Positions 51,652 through 62,000 of a stretch of 64,000 nt of DNA are shown piece by piece. Numbering within the stretch: the first letter of the stretch is position 1; each line of letters opens with the position of its first letter. Source of the stretch: Methylopila henanensis (lineage in GTDB: Bacteria > Pseudomonadota > Alphaproteobacteria > Rhizobiales > Methylopilaceae); assembly GCF_042681025.1 (NCBI RefSeq), contig NZ_JBHUER010000010.1, forward strand, positions 186,001 to 250,000. Direction: 5' to 3'. Made by a program: the position numbers and the translations under genes. The notes below the pieces were generated by a model, which was not told the DNA's origin, did no database searches, and saw nothing but the letters and a program-made list of their open reading frames with translations.

Positions 51652-53727
51652 ATGAACCTCGACGTCGCCTTCGCGCCGCTGATCCCGCTCGTCCCGCTGA
51701 TCGCGCTCGGCGTCGCCGGCGCCGTCGTGGCGGCGCTGTGCGTGCTGGGGCGCACGCGCGGCGCGTGGCTCCGGGCGGGCGCGATCGCCTGCCTGCTGCT
51801 CGCGCTCGCCAACCCGTCCTTCACGCGCGAGGACCGGGAGACGCTGACCAACATCCTGCCCGTGGTGGTCGACCGCTCCGGCAGCCAGACGCTCGACGGC
51901 CGCGGCGCCCAGACCGACGAGGTGCGCCGGCAGGTCGAGGCCCGCCTTCAGGGCCTGCCCAACACGGAGGTGCGCTGGATCGAAGCCGGTCAGGACGGGA
52001 CCTCCGCCGACGGCACAGAGCTGTTCGCGGCGCTACGCACGGCGCTCGCCGACGTGCCGCCGGAGCGCGTCGCCGGCGCGCTCTTCGTCACCGACGGCGT
52101 GGTGCACGACGCGCCCGCCGACGCCCGCGACCTCGGATTCGCCGCGCCCGTCCACACGCTCGTCACCGGCCGGCCGGATGAGCGCGACCGCCGCGTCGCG
52201 CTGACGCATTCGCCCCGTTTCGGCATCGTCGGCCAGGCCCAGCGGGTCGGCTTCCGGGTGCATGAGACCGGATTCCAGGGCGGACGCCCGGTGCCGGTGG
52301 TGGTGCGGCGCGACGGCGAGGAGATCGAGCGCTTCGAGGCCTTTCCCGGCGAGGAGACGACGTTCGAGGCGCCGATCAGCCACGCCGGCGTCAACTTCAT
52401 CGAGATCGAGGCCGAGACCGCGCCCGGCGAGATCACCGCGGTCAACAACCGAGCGGTGCTGCCGATCGACGGCGTGCGCGAGAAGCTGCGCGTGCTGTTG
52501 GTCTCGGGCGAGCCCCACGCGGGCGAACGCACTTGGCGCAACCTGCTTAAGGCCGACGCCTCGGTCGATCTCGTGCACTTCACCATCCTGCGCCCGCCGG
52601 ACAAGCAGGACGGCACCCCGATTAACGAGCTGTCGCTGATCGCCTTCCCGACGCGCGAGCTGTTCGCCCAGAAGATCGACGAGTTCGACCTCATCATCTT
52701 CGACCGCTACGCGCGCCAAGGCATCCTGCCGATCATCTATTTCGAGAACATCGCCCGCTACGTGCGCAACGGCGGCGCGGTGCTGGTCGCCTCCGGGCCG
52801 GACTACGCCGAGCCCGGCTCGCTGTTCGAGACGCCGCTCGCGCAGGTGCTGCCGGCTGAACCCATGGGCGGCGTTCTGGAGCGGGCCTTCAAGGCCGAGC
52901 TTTCGCCCGTCGGCCGCAAGCATCCGGTCACGCGCGGGCTGCCGGGGTCGGAGACGACGCCGCCGAGCTGGGCGCCATGGTTCCGCATGGTCGACAGCCG
53001 CATGCACGAGGGCGAGTCCGTGCTCAACGGCCCGGACGAACGCCCCCTGCTCGTGCTCGCCCGCGAGGACAAGGGCCGCGTCGCCCTGCTGCTGTCGGAC
53101 CACGCCTGGCTGTGGGCGCGCGGCTTCGATGGCGGCGGGCCGCATGTGGACCTGCTGCGGCGGCTGTCGCACTGGCTGATGCAGGAGCCGGACCTCGAGG
53201 AGGAGGCGTTGCGCGCCAAGGCGACCGGCAAGACCATCGTGTTCGAGCGCCAGACGCTGAAGGACGATGCGGCGCCGGTCGAGGTGACGCTGCCGAGCGG
53301 CGCGACCCGCCGGATCGAGCTTAAGGAGGCCGAGCCCGGCCTGTGGCGCGGCGAACTGGAGACGCCCGAACTTGGGCTGCACCGCGCGGTCGACGGCACG
53401 TTTTCGACGCTCGTCAACGTCGGCCCGCCGAACCCGCGCGAGTTCACCGAGGTGACGAGCACGGCGACCCGCATGACCGCGATCGCCAACGCCACCGGCG
53501 GCTCGGTGCGTCGCGTGGTCGCCGAGGCGGGCGACGACATCGCGATCCCGCGCGTCGTCCAGGTGGCTGCCGGCGCGCGCGCGTCCGGCTCGGACTGGAT
53601 CGGCGTCCGGCAGGCCGACGCCTCGGTCGTGCGCGGCATCGGCATCCTGCCGGTGTTCGCCGGCGTGCTCGGCCTGCTGCTGCTGCTCGGCGCCTTCGCC
53701 GCGGCATGGGCGCGGGAGGGCCGGTGA
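51652..53727 (+). CDS. Membrane protein with VWA/GATase1-like region, MoxR-operon partner
   Basis: The 691-aa protein has two N-terminal membrane helices (to about residue 50), a VWA-like stretch (LPVVVDRSGSQTLDGRGAQTDEVRRQVEARL), an Ig-like middle part, a GATase1-like region (IIYFENIARYVRNGGAVLVASGPDYAEPGSLFET) and a C-terminal membrane helix (ILPVFAGVLGLLLLLGAFAAAWA). In other alphaproteobacteria such a protein closes the MoxR-DUF58-DUF4159 operon. Function of the set is not established. 11 bp after the previous stop. Confidence 0.84.
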   Translation: MNLDVAFAPLIPLVPLIALGVAGAVVAALCVLGRTRGAWLRAGAIACLLLALANPSFTREDRETLTNILPVVVDRSGSQTLDGRGAQTDEVRRQVEARLQGLPNTEVRWIEAGQDGTSADGTELFAALRTALADVPPERVAGALFVTDGVVHDAPADARDLGFAAPVHTLVTGRPDERDRRVALTHSPRFGIVGQAQRVGFRVHETGFQGGRPVPVVVRRDGEEIERFEAFPGEETTFEAPISHAGVNFIEIEAETAPGEITAVNNRAVLPIDGVREKLRVLLVSGEPHAGERTWRNLLKADASVDLVHFTILRPPDKQDGTPINELSLIAFPTRELFAQKIDEFDLIIFDRYARQGILPIIYFENIARYVRNGGAVLVASGPDYAEPGSLFETPLAQVLPAEPMGGVLERAFKAELSPVGRKHPVTRGLPGSETTPPSWAPWFRMVDSRMHEGESVLNGPDERPLLVLAREDKGRVALLLSDHAWLWARGFDGGGPHVDLLRRLSHWLMQEPDLEEEALRAKATGKTIVFERQTLKDDAAPVEVTLPSGATRRIELKEAEPGLWRGELETPELGLHRAVDGTFSTLVNVGPPNPREFTEVTSTATRMTAIANATGGSVRRVVAEAGDDIAIPRVVQVAAGARASGSDWIGVRQADASVVRGIGILPVFAGVLGLLLLLGAFAAAWAREGR

Positions 53728-53780
53728 TCCCGGCGCCCGCCCGCGGCGGCCCCTGCTCCGCTTCTCTGTAGACGGCGCCC

Positions 53781-54455
53781 ATGAGCTGGTGGATCGACCT
53801 CCTGCAGCAGTTCCTGCTGGTGTTCTCGGCGCTGTTCTCGATCGTGAACCCGATGGGCGGCGCGCTGATCTTCAGCCAGGTCACCGCCGCCCGCACGCAG
53901 GCGCAGCGCGCCGATCTCGCCCGACGCATCGGGATCTACGCCGCCATGGTGATGCTCGGCGCGCTGTGGATCGGCGTCTACGTGCTGAACTTCTTCGGCG
54001 TCACGGTCGACGCCCTGCGCGTCGCCGGCGGCCTCGTGGTCGCGGTCAACGCCTGGCAGTTGCTGTCGGCCCCGGAGGTGCACGAGGACCGCAAGCAGTC
54101 CCACGCCGACGAGGCGCGCACCGCGCCGCCGGACGTGGCGTTCTTTCCGCTCACTATGCCGCTGACCACAGGCCCCGGCACCATCTCGGTCGCAATCGCG
54201 CTCGGGGCCAACCGGCCTTCCGAGCCGTCCGGCTTCCTCGCCTTCACGCTCGCCTCGACCGCCGCGGCGGGCGCGCTGGCGCTCGTGATCTGGATCGCCT
54301 ATCGCTGGGCGGACACGATCGTGAACCTGCTCGGCACGGCGCGGGTGCAGATCGTCGCCCGGCTCGCCGCCTTCCTGCTTCTGTGCATCGGCGTCCAGAT
54401 CACCATAAACGGCTTCACGGACGCGCTGCGCCACGCCGGCATCGGCGCGTCCTGA
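53781..54455 (+). CDS. MarC family integral membrane protein
   Basis: The 224-aa protein has six hydrophobic segments with the MarC pattern FSALFSIVNPMGGALIFSQVTAA and PLTMPLTTGPGTISVAIALG. The family's function is unknown despite its name (multiple antibiotic resistance locus). 54 bp downstream of the MoxR operon and probably separate. Confidence 0.88.
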   Translation: MSWWIDLLQQFLLVFSALFSIVNPMGGALIFSQVTAARTQAQRADLARRIGIYAAMVMLGALWIGVYVLNFFGVTVDALRVAGGLVVAVNAWQLLSAPEVHEDRKQSHADEARTAPPDVAFFPLTMPLTTGPGTISVAIALGANRPSEPSGFLAFTLASTAAAGALALVIWIAYRWADTIVNLLGTARVQIVARLAAFLLLCIGVQITINGFTDALRHAGIGAS

Positions 54456-54474
54456 CATCGTCCGGAGATCCTTC

Positions 54475-54777
54475 GTGATCCGCCTCTTCGTCTCCGCCGC
54501 GCGCGTCGCGGCCCTGATCTGCCTCATCGTCGCGGCGCCTCACGCCGCGGCCGCGCGCGCGCCGGTCGTCCAGGCGATCTCGGCGGCGGAAAGCGACAAG
54601 CCGAAGGAAGACAAGAGCTGCCGGCAGGGCGCGCGCACGAAGGCCTTCGGCTGGATGCTGGTGGACTACGGCGTCGCGACGCTGAAATACGTCGTCGGCC
54701 TGTTCCTGATCCCGGTCGGGCTGCTGCTGGTCTGCATCGGCGTCGTGGTGGAAGTGGTAGAGGCGGTGGCCTGCTGA
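54475..54777 (+). CDS. Small exported/membrane hypothetical protein
   Basis: The 100-aa protein has a signal-type N-terminus (AALICLIVAAPHAAAARA), one polar segment containing a lone Cys (CRQGARTK), and one membrane segment (YVVGLFLIPVGLLLVCIGVVVEVVEAVAC). The GTG start has GGAG 8 nt upstream. It directly follows marC by 19 bp and may be co-transcribed. No family recognised. Confidence 0.6.
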   Translation: MIRLFVSAARVAALICLIVAAPHAAAARAPVVQAISAAESDKPKEDKSCRQGARTKAFGWMLVDYGVATLKYVVGLFLIPVGLLLVCIGVVVEVVEAVAC

Positions 54778-54790
54778 GGCGCAGGACCGC

Positions 54791-55291
54791 TCAGATCGCC
54801 CGGCGCGCCTCGCCGGCGACGCCCTCGGTCGCGCCATCGACGAGTGGCCGCCACAGCACCCGCCGCGGATCGACCGGGCCCGGCAGCGTCACCCGGCCCG
54901 TTGGGACGCGCTCGAACCCGACCCTTGCGTAATAGGGCTCGTCGCCGACGAGCATCACCAGCCGGTGTCCCGCCTTCTCCGCCGCCTCGAGCGAAGCGTT
55001 GAGCAGCGCCTGGCCGATGCCCTTGCTCCGGAACGCGGGGTCGACCACCAGCGGCCCGAGCAGCAGCGCGGGCGACGGACCGATGCGGATCGGCGTCAGC
55101 CGGTTCGAGCCCACGAGGAAGGTGCCGACCCGCGCCACATAGGACAGGTCGCCCGCCGGCGGCACGCCTTCCCGCAGCCGATAGGCCGAGCGCGCGAACC
55201 GCCCGGGGCCGAACGCGCGTTCGTGCAAATAGTCGACGGCGGGATCGTCGCCTGGCTGCTCGTGGAGAATAGCGAGAGGAAGGGAGGTCAT
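54791..55291 (-). CDS. GNAT family N-acetyltransferase
   Basis: The 166-aa protein has LLLGPLVVDPAFRSKGIGQALLNASLEAAEKAGHRLVMLVGDEPYYARVGF, the acetyl-CoA-binding motif A (R/Q-x-x-G-x-G/A as RSKGIG) and the family motif PYYxRxGF of YhbS-like proteins. Substrate unknown. ATG 55291 matches the expected N-terminus; longer frames are not conserved. Confidence 0.83.
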   Translation of the reverse strand: MTSLPLAILHEQPGDDPAVDYLHERAFGPGRFARSAYRLREGVPPAGDLSYVARVGTFLVGSNRLTPIRIGPSPALLLGPLVVDPAFRSKGIGQALLNASLEAAEKAGHRLVMLVGDEPYYARVGFERVPTGRVTLPGPVDPRRVLWRPLVDGATEGVAGEARRAI

Positions 55292-55526
55292 GGATGCGCT
55301 CGGGCGAAAAGGGTCGTCGGGGCCGGCCGAGCGGAGGCGTTCCGTCAGCCGCGCGCGGTCGCCGCGCCGGAGGCGCGGAGCGGACGACGTCGTCGCGAGG
55401 GGGAGCGGAGAGCGCGGATCATGACGGCGGAGCGCGTAGCACGTCGCGCGGGCGCACGCAAAGCGCGGCGCGCGCGCATGAACGCGCCGCGCTATGTTCC
55501 AGACGCGCAGCGGAGGAGAAGAACGA

Positions 55527-56507
55527 ATGGGATTGCTCGTCGACGGCGTCTGGCGGGACCAGTGGTACGACACCTCCAAGACCGGGGGGCGCTTCGAGCG
55601 CCAGGCCTCGCAGTTCCGCAACTGGGTGACCCCGGACGGCGAGCCCGGCCCGAGCGGCGAAGGCGGCTTCGCAGCCGAGGCCGGCCGCTACCATCTCTAC
55701 GTGTCCTACGCCTGCCCCTGGGCGCACCGAACGCTGATCTTCCGCAAGCTGAAGCGGCTCGAGGACCTGATCTCGGTTTCCGTCGTCGATCCCCGCATGG
55801 GCGACGAGGGCTGGATCTTCGGCGATTTTCCCGGCGCGACGCCCGACGAGGTCAACGACGCGCGCCGTCTCTACGAGGTCTACGTCAAGGCCGCGCCGGA
55901 GGCGACGACGCGCGTGACCGTGCCGGTGCTGTGGGACAAGGCGCGCGGGACCATCGTCTCGAACGAGAGCGCCGAGATCATCCGCATGTTCAACTCGGCC
56001 TTCGACGACCTGACCGGCGACACGGGAGACTTCTACCCCGCGCGGCTTCGCGCCGACATCGACGCGCTCAACGCGCGGATCTACGAGCGCGTCAACAACG
56101 GCGTCTACCGCGCCGGCTTCGCGACCACGCAGGAGGCCTATGAGGAAGCGTTCGAGGCGCTGTTCGACGAACTCGACGCCCTCGACGACCGGCTCTCCGA
56201 CCAGCGGTTCCTGACCGGCGACCAGGCGACCGAGGCGGACTGGCGGCTGTTCACCACGCTCGTCCGCTTCGACGCGGTCTATGTCGGCCACTTCAAGTGC
56301 AACCGGCGCCGGATCGCCGACTATCCGTCGCTCTCGGGCTACCTGCGCGATCTCCACCAGTGGCCCGGCGTGCGGGAGACGGTGCGGCTCGACCACATCA
56401 AGACCCACTATTACTGGTCGCACACCACCATCAACCCGACCCGCGTCATCCCGCTCGGACCGGTGCTCGACCTCGACGCGCCGCACGGACGCGAGGCGCT
56501 GGGCTGA
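55527..56507 (+). CDS. Glutathione S-transferase, glutathionyl-hydroquinone reductase (YqjG/Xi-class) type
   Basis: The 326-aa protein has the Xi-class signature YACPWAHRTLIFRKLK with nucleophile C63, WVTPDGEPGPSGEGGF before it, VPVLWDKARGTIVSNESAEIIRMFN and a C-terminal WRLFTTLVRFDAVYVGHFKCNRRRI. Such enzymes reduce glutathionyl-hydroquinones with glutathione. Stands alone between divergent GNAT and convergent Nudix genes. Confidence 0.92.
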   Translation: MGLLVDGVWRDQWYDTSKTGGRFERQASQFRNWVTPDGEPGPSGEGGFAAEAGRYHLYVSYACPWAHRTLIFRKLKRLEDLISVSVVDPRMGDEGWIFGDFPGATPDEVNDARRLYEVYVKAAPEATTRVTVPVLWDKARGTIVSNESAEIIRMFNSAFDDLTGDTGDFYPARLRADIDALNARIYERVNNGVYRAGFATTQEAYEEAFEALFDELDALDDRLSDQRFLTGDQATEADWRLFTTLVRFDAVYVGHFKCNRRRIADYPSLSGYLRDLHQWPGVRETVRLDHIKTHYYWSHTTINPTRVIPLGPVLDLDAPHGREALG

Positions 56508-56528
56508 CGCCGCGGCGTCGACGCCGCC

Positions 56529-56996
56529 TCACCACCTCGCCGTCGGAGGGGCCCCGGCGGCGATTTCGTCGAGGCGTCGCCGCGTGGCGGCGGTGACGCC
56601 GTCAGGTAGGGCGTCGAGCGGAAACCAGCCGCGCTCGGCGATCTCCCGGTTCGGCGCGGGCTCCGGTCCGGCGCGGAACGCCGTCAGGCGGAAGGTCGCC
56701 ACATGGTCGCGCCCACCGAAGGCGGGATTGTAGAGCATGCCGAGCAGGCTCAGATCTGCCTCTTCGCCGAAGACGCCGGTCTCCTCCCGCAGCTCGCGCA
56801 GCGCGGCTTCCGCCACCGTCTCTCCGGGATCGACCGCGCCGCCCGGCAGGTGCCAGCCGGGGGCGTAACCGTGACGCACCAGCAGGACGCGACCGTCGCC
56901 GTCGATGACGACGATCCGGACGCCCAGCGTCATGCCGCGCGCCACCCGGCCCCAGCGGGCGAGAAGCCAGAGGATAAGTCGTCGTTTTCGGATCAT
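56529..56996 (-). CDS. Nudix hydrolase
   Basis: The 155-aa protein has a Nudix box GGAVDPGETVAEAALRELREETG (about 51-73) with all conserved residues, preceded by RHGYAPGWHLP. The first 20 residues are basic and hydrophobic (RLILWLLARWGRVARG). Substrate cannot be assigned. Confidence 0.85.
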   Translation of the reverse strand: MIRKRRLILWLLARWGRVARGMTLGVRIVVIDGDGRVLLVRHGYAPGWHLPGGAVDPGETVAEAALRELREETGVFGEEADLSLLGMLYNPAFGGRDHVATFRLTAFRAGPEPAPNREIAERGWFPLDALPDGVTAATRRRLDEIAAGAPPTARW

Positions 56997-57168
56997 CGCC
57001 GCCCTTGATGCCCGCTCACCGCATAGGTCGCAGCAAGACCGGCAGCAGCTGCATACCCGTCATTCATTTGTCCGACTGTTCAAAATGCGGGCGGCCTGCC
57101 TATATGCGCGTCAGGAGATCGCTGAAGCGCCCTATGTCGATGGGCGTGGCTCTCCCTCTGGTGATGTT

Positions 57169-57288
57169 ATGTTCTGGCTGTTTTCGTTCCGCTCGCGCAA
57201 CCCGCAGGCGGAGTATTCCTGGCGTCCGAGCCTGCGCGCCCCCAACGGCCGCGCGATCGCCGCGCTGATGACCTTTTCGGGCAACTGA
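57169..57288 (+). CDS. 39-aa small ORF, possible Arg-rich peptide
   Basis: The peptide begins MFWLFSFRSRNP and continues with a basic, aromatic stretch (AEYSWRPSLRAPNGRAIAAL) to MTFSGN. A weak GGTGATG precedes the ATG. It is the only ORF on the plus strand that ends directly before the 57323 terminator. Support is contextual only; it might instead be a non-coding transcript. Confidence 0.35.
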   Translation: MFWLFSFRSRNPQAEYSWRPSLRAPNGRAIAALMTFSGN

Positions 57289-57322
57289 GCTTCAGGTTCC
57301 GCTTTCTCGGTTTTGCCGCCTG

Positions 57323-57366
57323 ACGCCGGCCGCGCTCTCAAGCGCGCCGGCGTTTTGCATTTTTGA
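57323..57366 (+). terminator. Rho-independent terminator
   Basis: ACGCCGGC-CGCGC pairs with GCGCGCCGGCGT (one bulged base) around a short loop, followed by TTTTGCATTTTT. It serves no long annotated gene upstream on the plus strand. Confidence 0.85.
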
Positions 57367-57414
57367 GCCACGGTCCGGTGCGCAGACGGCGCCGAAGCGG
57401 CTATAACGCCGTCC

Positions 57415-58296
57415 GTGACCGTGCTCGCCCATCTTTCCGACCCTCACCTCGGCCCCCTGCCCCGTTTCACCGCCTTCGAGCTGATGTCGAAGCGGGGCCT
57501 CGGCGCCATCAACTGGTTCCGCCGCCGCAGGCGCTGGCACGATATGGTCGTGCTGGAGAAGCTCGTCGCCGACGTGCTGGACGAACTGCCGGACGCGGTG
57601 GCGGTCACCGGCGACCTCACCAATCTCGGGCTCGAGGCGGAGTTCCTGCCGGCCGCGGCCTTCCTCGGGCGGCTAGGGCCCGCCGACAAGGTCGCGGCGA
57701 TCCCCGGCAACCACGACGCCTATGTGCGGCGCGTGGCGAGCGCGCCGGCGCGGGTGTGGGGCGCGCACATGTCCGGCGACGACGGCGCGGTCGGCTTCCC
57801 TTACGTGCGCCGGCACGGGCGGATCGCGCTCGTCGGCCTGTCGTCTGCGGTCGCGACCTGGCCGCTGGCCGCGACCGGCGAGCTCGGCCCCGGCCAGCGC
57901 GACCGGCTCGCGCCGCTGCTGCGCTCGCTCAAGCAGGAAGGCCTGTTCCGGGTGGTGATGGTGCATCATCCCGTCGCGGAGGACGGCACGCCCTGGCTGC
58001 GCCGCCTGCGCGACGCGCCCGAGCTGCGCGCGCTGCTCGCCGCCGAAGGCGCGGAGCTTGTGCTTCACGGCCACAATCACGAGCCCGCCCGCCACGCCGT
58101 CACGGGGCCCGGAGGTCCGATCCCGGTGATCGCGGTGCCGTCCTGCTCATCAGGCCTCGTCAGCCACGAGCCGCTCGCGGCCTACAATCTCTACTCCGTG
58201 GACGGCGAGCCCGGCGCCTGGACCTGCGAGGCGGTGACCCGCGGCCTGAAGCCCGACGGGACCATCGGAGAAACCGACCGCTTCCGCGTGGTGTGA
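57415..58296 (+). CDS. Metallophosphoesterase (calcineurin-like)
   Basis: The 293-aa protein has AHLSDPHLG, TGDLTNLG, PGNHDAYV, VMVHHPVA and LHGHNHEP, the complete two-metal phosphoesterase set. It is a paralogue-type of the protein at 39853 but with a variant second half (LSSAVATWPLAATGELGPGQ). Substrate unknown. GTG start; transcription begins just after the 57323 terminator. Confidence 0.88.
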   Translation: MTVLAHLSDPHLGPLPRFTAFELMSKRGLGAINWFRRRRRWHDMVVLEKLVADVLDELPDAVAVTGDLTNLGLEAEFLPAAAFLGRLGPADKVAAIPGNHDAYVRRVASAPARVWGAHMSGDDGAVGFPYVRRHGRIALVGLSSAVATWPLAATGELGPGQRDRLAPLLRSLKQEGLFRVVMVHHPVAEDGTPWLRRLRDAPELRALLAAEGAELVLHGHNHEPARHAVTGPGGPIPVIAVPSCSSGLVSHEPLAAYNLYSVDGEPGAWTCEAVTRGLKPDGTIGETDRFRVV

Positions 58297-58319
58297 GACG
58301 GTAGCGTTCAGACCTCGGC

Positions 58320-59006
58320 TCAGCCGATCCCCGGCAGCACGCCCTTGGCGGCGGCGACCATGAGCGCGACCACCACGATCGCGCCGACCGTTCCCCCGAT
58401 GACGAAGGCGCCCAGCACCGCGAGCGCGCGTACCCAGCGGCTGCGCGCCGGACGCGCGGCGACCGGCGCCGGCGCCGGCGCGACGTCGGCGGTAGGCGCG
58501 TAAGGCTGCGGCGCGGGCTCGGCGGCGGGCGCCGCCGCGACCGGCGCGGGGTCCGGCGACGGGCGGTGTTCGTGGTCGTCCTGCGCCAGCAGGCGCTCGC
58601 GCTCCACGAGCCGGCGCGCCACATAATCGGTGACGGCGGCGACGATCGGCTCGACCTGCTCGCTCTCGGCTGCGACCGAGCGGCCATGGCGGCCGTCGCG
58701 CAGGAAGCGGTAGACCTTCCGGTCGCGTCCCATCTCGACGAACGAGACCATGTCAACGAACAGCCGTGGCCGGTCGCCGGGCACGAGGCCAACGTCGAAC
58801 AGGTCGACCTCCGGGGGCACGTCGGCGAACACCGGCGCCAGCGCGTCGCGCAGGATCTCAAGCCGGGCGATTTCAGCCTGCCGCAAGTCGATCACCACGT
58901 CGCTGCGCTCGGCCGCCTCGATCCGCGCGCGCCGCAACGCTTCGCGCAGCGGCCCGCTTGAAGCGGGGCGCGCGGATGCTGTTGCGCTCGGAACGTCGTC
59001 GGCCAT
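58320..59006 (-). CDS. Hypothetical tail-anchored protein
   Basis: The 228-aa protein has a globular N-terminal half (about residues 15-140; RQAEIARLEILRDALAPVFADVP, PRLFVDMVSFVEMGRDRKVYRFLRDGRHG), an Ala/Pro-rich linker (about 145-190) and a C-terminal membrane helix (RALAVLGAFVIGGTVGAIVVVALMVAAA). It should be anchored by its tail with the N-terminal domain in the cytoplasm. No family recognised. ATG 59006 is preferred over GTG 59015. Confidence 0.7.
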   Translation of the reverse strand: MADDVPSATASARPASSGPLREALRRARIEAAERSDVVIDLRQAEIARLEILRDALAPVFADVPPEVDLFDVGLVPGDRPRLFVDMVSFVEMGRDRKVYRFLRDGRHGRSVAAESEQVEPIVAAVTDYVARRLVERERLLAQDDHEHRPSPDPAPVAAAPAAEPAPQPYAPTADVAPAPAPVAARPARSRWVRALAVLGAFVIGGTVGAIVVVALMVAAAKGVLPGIG

Positions 59007-59052
59007 GCGCGGCACGATAGCCGCTCCCGCGCTGCGGCGGGAGGGCTTCGCC

Positions 59053-62000
59053 TCATTCCTCCACGACGACGAGCAGATCCTTGGCGTCCACCGGCGATCC
59101 CGGCGACACCAGAACCTCCTTGACCACGCCTCCGCGCTCGGCGTGGATCGAGGTCTCCATCTTCATGGCCTCGATCGAGAGCACCACGTCGCCGGCCTCG
59201 ATCTTCTGGCCCACCTTCACCGACACCGTGGAGATGATGCCCGGCATGGGCGCGGCCACATGACCGGGATCGCCGGGGTCCGCCTTGCGGCGCGCCTCCC
59301 TTGCGGCGGCGGAGCGGTTCGGCACCTTGATGATGCGCGGCTGCCCGTTCAGCTCGAAGAAGACCTTCACCTGGCCCTCCTCGTCGGTCTCGCCGACGCC
59401 GAGGTTGCGGATCACCAGCGTCTTGCCGCGCTCGATCTCGACCGGGATCTCGCCGCCGGCGCCGAGGCCGTAGAAGTAGATCGGGGTCGGCAGCGCCGAG
59501 ACCGGGCCATACTTCTTCTCGGCCTGGGCGAAGTCCGAAAACACCTTCGGATACATGAGGTAGGAGGCGAGATCGAAGTCGCTCGGCTCGCGCTCGATCT
59601 TCTTGGCGAGTTCGGCCCGCGCGGCGTCGAAATCCACCGGCGGCATCAGGGCGCCGGCCCGGCCTTCGATCGGCTGTTCGCCCTTCAGCACCTTGGACTG
59701 GATGCCCTTGGGGAAGCCGCCCGGCGGCTGGCTGAGCTCGCCCTTCATGAGCTGGACCACGCTTTCGGGGAAGGACACGTCCACCGCCGGGTCCTCGACG
59801 TCCGCTCGGGTGAGCCCGGCCGAGACCATGGACAGCGCCATGTCGCCCACCACCTTGGAGGTCGGCGTCACCTTCACGATGTCGCCGAACATGTCGTTCA
59901 CGTCGCGATAGGTGCGCGCCACGTCGTTCCAGCGCGTCTCCAGTCCCATGGAGCGGGCCTGCTCCTTGAGGTTGGTGAACTGGCCGCCTGGCATTTCATG
60001 CAAGTACACCTCTGACGCCGGCGCCAGCAGGTCGTTCTCGAACGCGGCGTATTGGGCGCGCGCCTGCTCCCAGTAGAGCGAGATCGCCCGGATGGCGTCG
60101 AGGTCGAGACCGGTGCTCCGCTCCGAGCCTTTGAGCGCCGCCACGATCGAGCCGAGGCAGGGCTGGGACGTCATGCCGGAGAAGGCGTCCATGGCCGCGT
60201 CCACCGCGTCCACGCCGGCGTCGATGGCGGCGAGCACGGTGGCGCCGGCGATGCCCGAGGTGTCATGGGTGTGGAGATGCAGCGGGAGGCCGGTCTCCTC
60301 CCGGAGCGTCTTCACCAGCAGCCGGGCCGCGGCGGGCTTCAGCAGGCCCGCCATGTCCTTCAGGCACAGCACATGGGCGCCGGCCTTCTCGAGCTGCTTC
60401 GCCAGATCGACGTAGTATTTCAGGTCGTATTTGGCCCGCGACGGATCGAGCACGTCGCCGGTGTAACAGATCGCCGCCTCGCAGATTTTGCCGGCGTCGA
60501 TGATCGCGTCCATGCTGACGCGCATGTTGTCGATCCAGTTCAGGCAGTCGAACACCCGGAACAGGTCCACCCCGCCCTTCGCCGCCTGCGCGATGAAGAA
60601 CGCCACCGCATTGTCCGGATAGTTGGCGTAGCCGACGCCGTTCGAGCCGCGCACGAGGCACTGCAGCAGCAGGTTCGGCGCGCTCTCGCGGATTTTAGCG
60701 AGGCGCTCCCACGGATCCTCGGTCAGGAAGCGCATGGCCACATCGAAGGTCGCGCCGCCCCAGCACTCTAGGCTGAGAAGCTGCGGCAGGCCCGACGCGT
60801 AGGACGGCGCGGAGGCCGCGATGTCGAAGCTCCGCACCCGGGTCGCCAGCAGCGACTGGTGCGCGTCGCGCATGGTGGTGTCGGTGACGAGCACCCGGGA
60901 CTGGGCGCGCATCCAGTCGCCGAACGCCTTGGGCCCCAGGCTCTCCAGAAGCTGCCGGGACCCGTCGGCCGGCTCGCCGAACCGGGGCGCGGAGGGCGTG
61001 GGGATGCCGTCCTTCGGCTTCGCCCGGCCCTTGGCCTCCGGGTGGCCGTTGACGGTGACGTCGGCGATGTAGGTAAGCAGTCGCGTGGCGCGGTCCTGCC
61101 GCTTCTCGAACGCGAACAGCTCTGGCGTCTCGTCGATGAAGCGGGTGATGGTTTCGCCCGCCACGAAGGTGGGATGGCGCACCACGTTCTCAAGGAAGGC
61201 GAGGTTCGTCGCCACGCCACGGATGCGGTACTCGCTAATGGCGCGCTGCATGCGCAGGCACGCCTCCTCGGCCGTGGGCGCCCAGGCCGTCACCTTCTCC
61301 AGCATAGGGTCGTAGAAGCGGGTGATGACCGCGCCCGAATAGGCGGTGCCGCCGTCCACCCGGATGCCGAAGCCCATGGCGCCGCGGTAGGCGGTGATGC
61401 GGCCGTAATCGGGAATGAAGTTGTCTTCCGGGTTCTCGGTTGTGATGCGGCACTGCAGGGCGTTGCCGTTAAGGCGGATGTCGCCCTGCGCCGGCACGCC
61501 CGACTCCGGCGTCCCGATCGCCGCGCCCTCGATCACCCGAATCTGCGCCTTCACGATGTCGACGCCGGTGACCACCTCGGTCACCGTGTGTTCCACCTGG
61601 ATGCGCGGATTGACCTCGATGAAGTAGAATTGGCCGCTGTCGGCGTCCATCAGGAACTCGACCGTGCCGGCGCCGAGATAGTCGGTGGCGCGGGCGATCT
61701 TCAGCCCGCTCTCGCACAGGGCGGCGCGGCCCTCGTCGTCGAGGTAAGGCGCCGGGGCGCGCTCGACCACCTTCTGGTTGCGGCGCTGCACCGAACAGTC
61801 GCGCTCGAACAGGTGCACCGTGTTGCCGTGGCGGTCGCCGAGAACCTGCACCTCCACATGGCGGGCGCGCTCGACCAGCTTCTCCAGATAGACCTCGTCC
61901 TTGCCGAAGGCGGCCTTGGCCTCGCGCTTGGCGTTGGTGACCTCGGACGTCAGCTTGCCCATGTCGCGGATGACGCGCATGCCGCGTCCGCCGCCGCCCC

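Larger units (their letters stand above)
57086..57366 (+). other. Possible short transcript with terminator between Nudix and metallophosphoesterase genes
   Basis: This otherwise gene-free stretch (56997-57414 lacks a long gene) has a promoter-like pair (TTCAAA at about 57077, TATATG 16 bp later near 57099) and ends in an excellent terminator at 57323-57366. It may be an sRNA or the mRNA of the 39-aa ORF at 57169. Ends are estimates. Confidence 0.35.
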
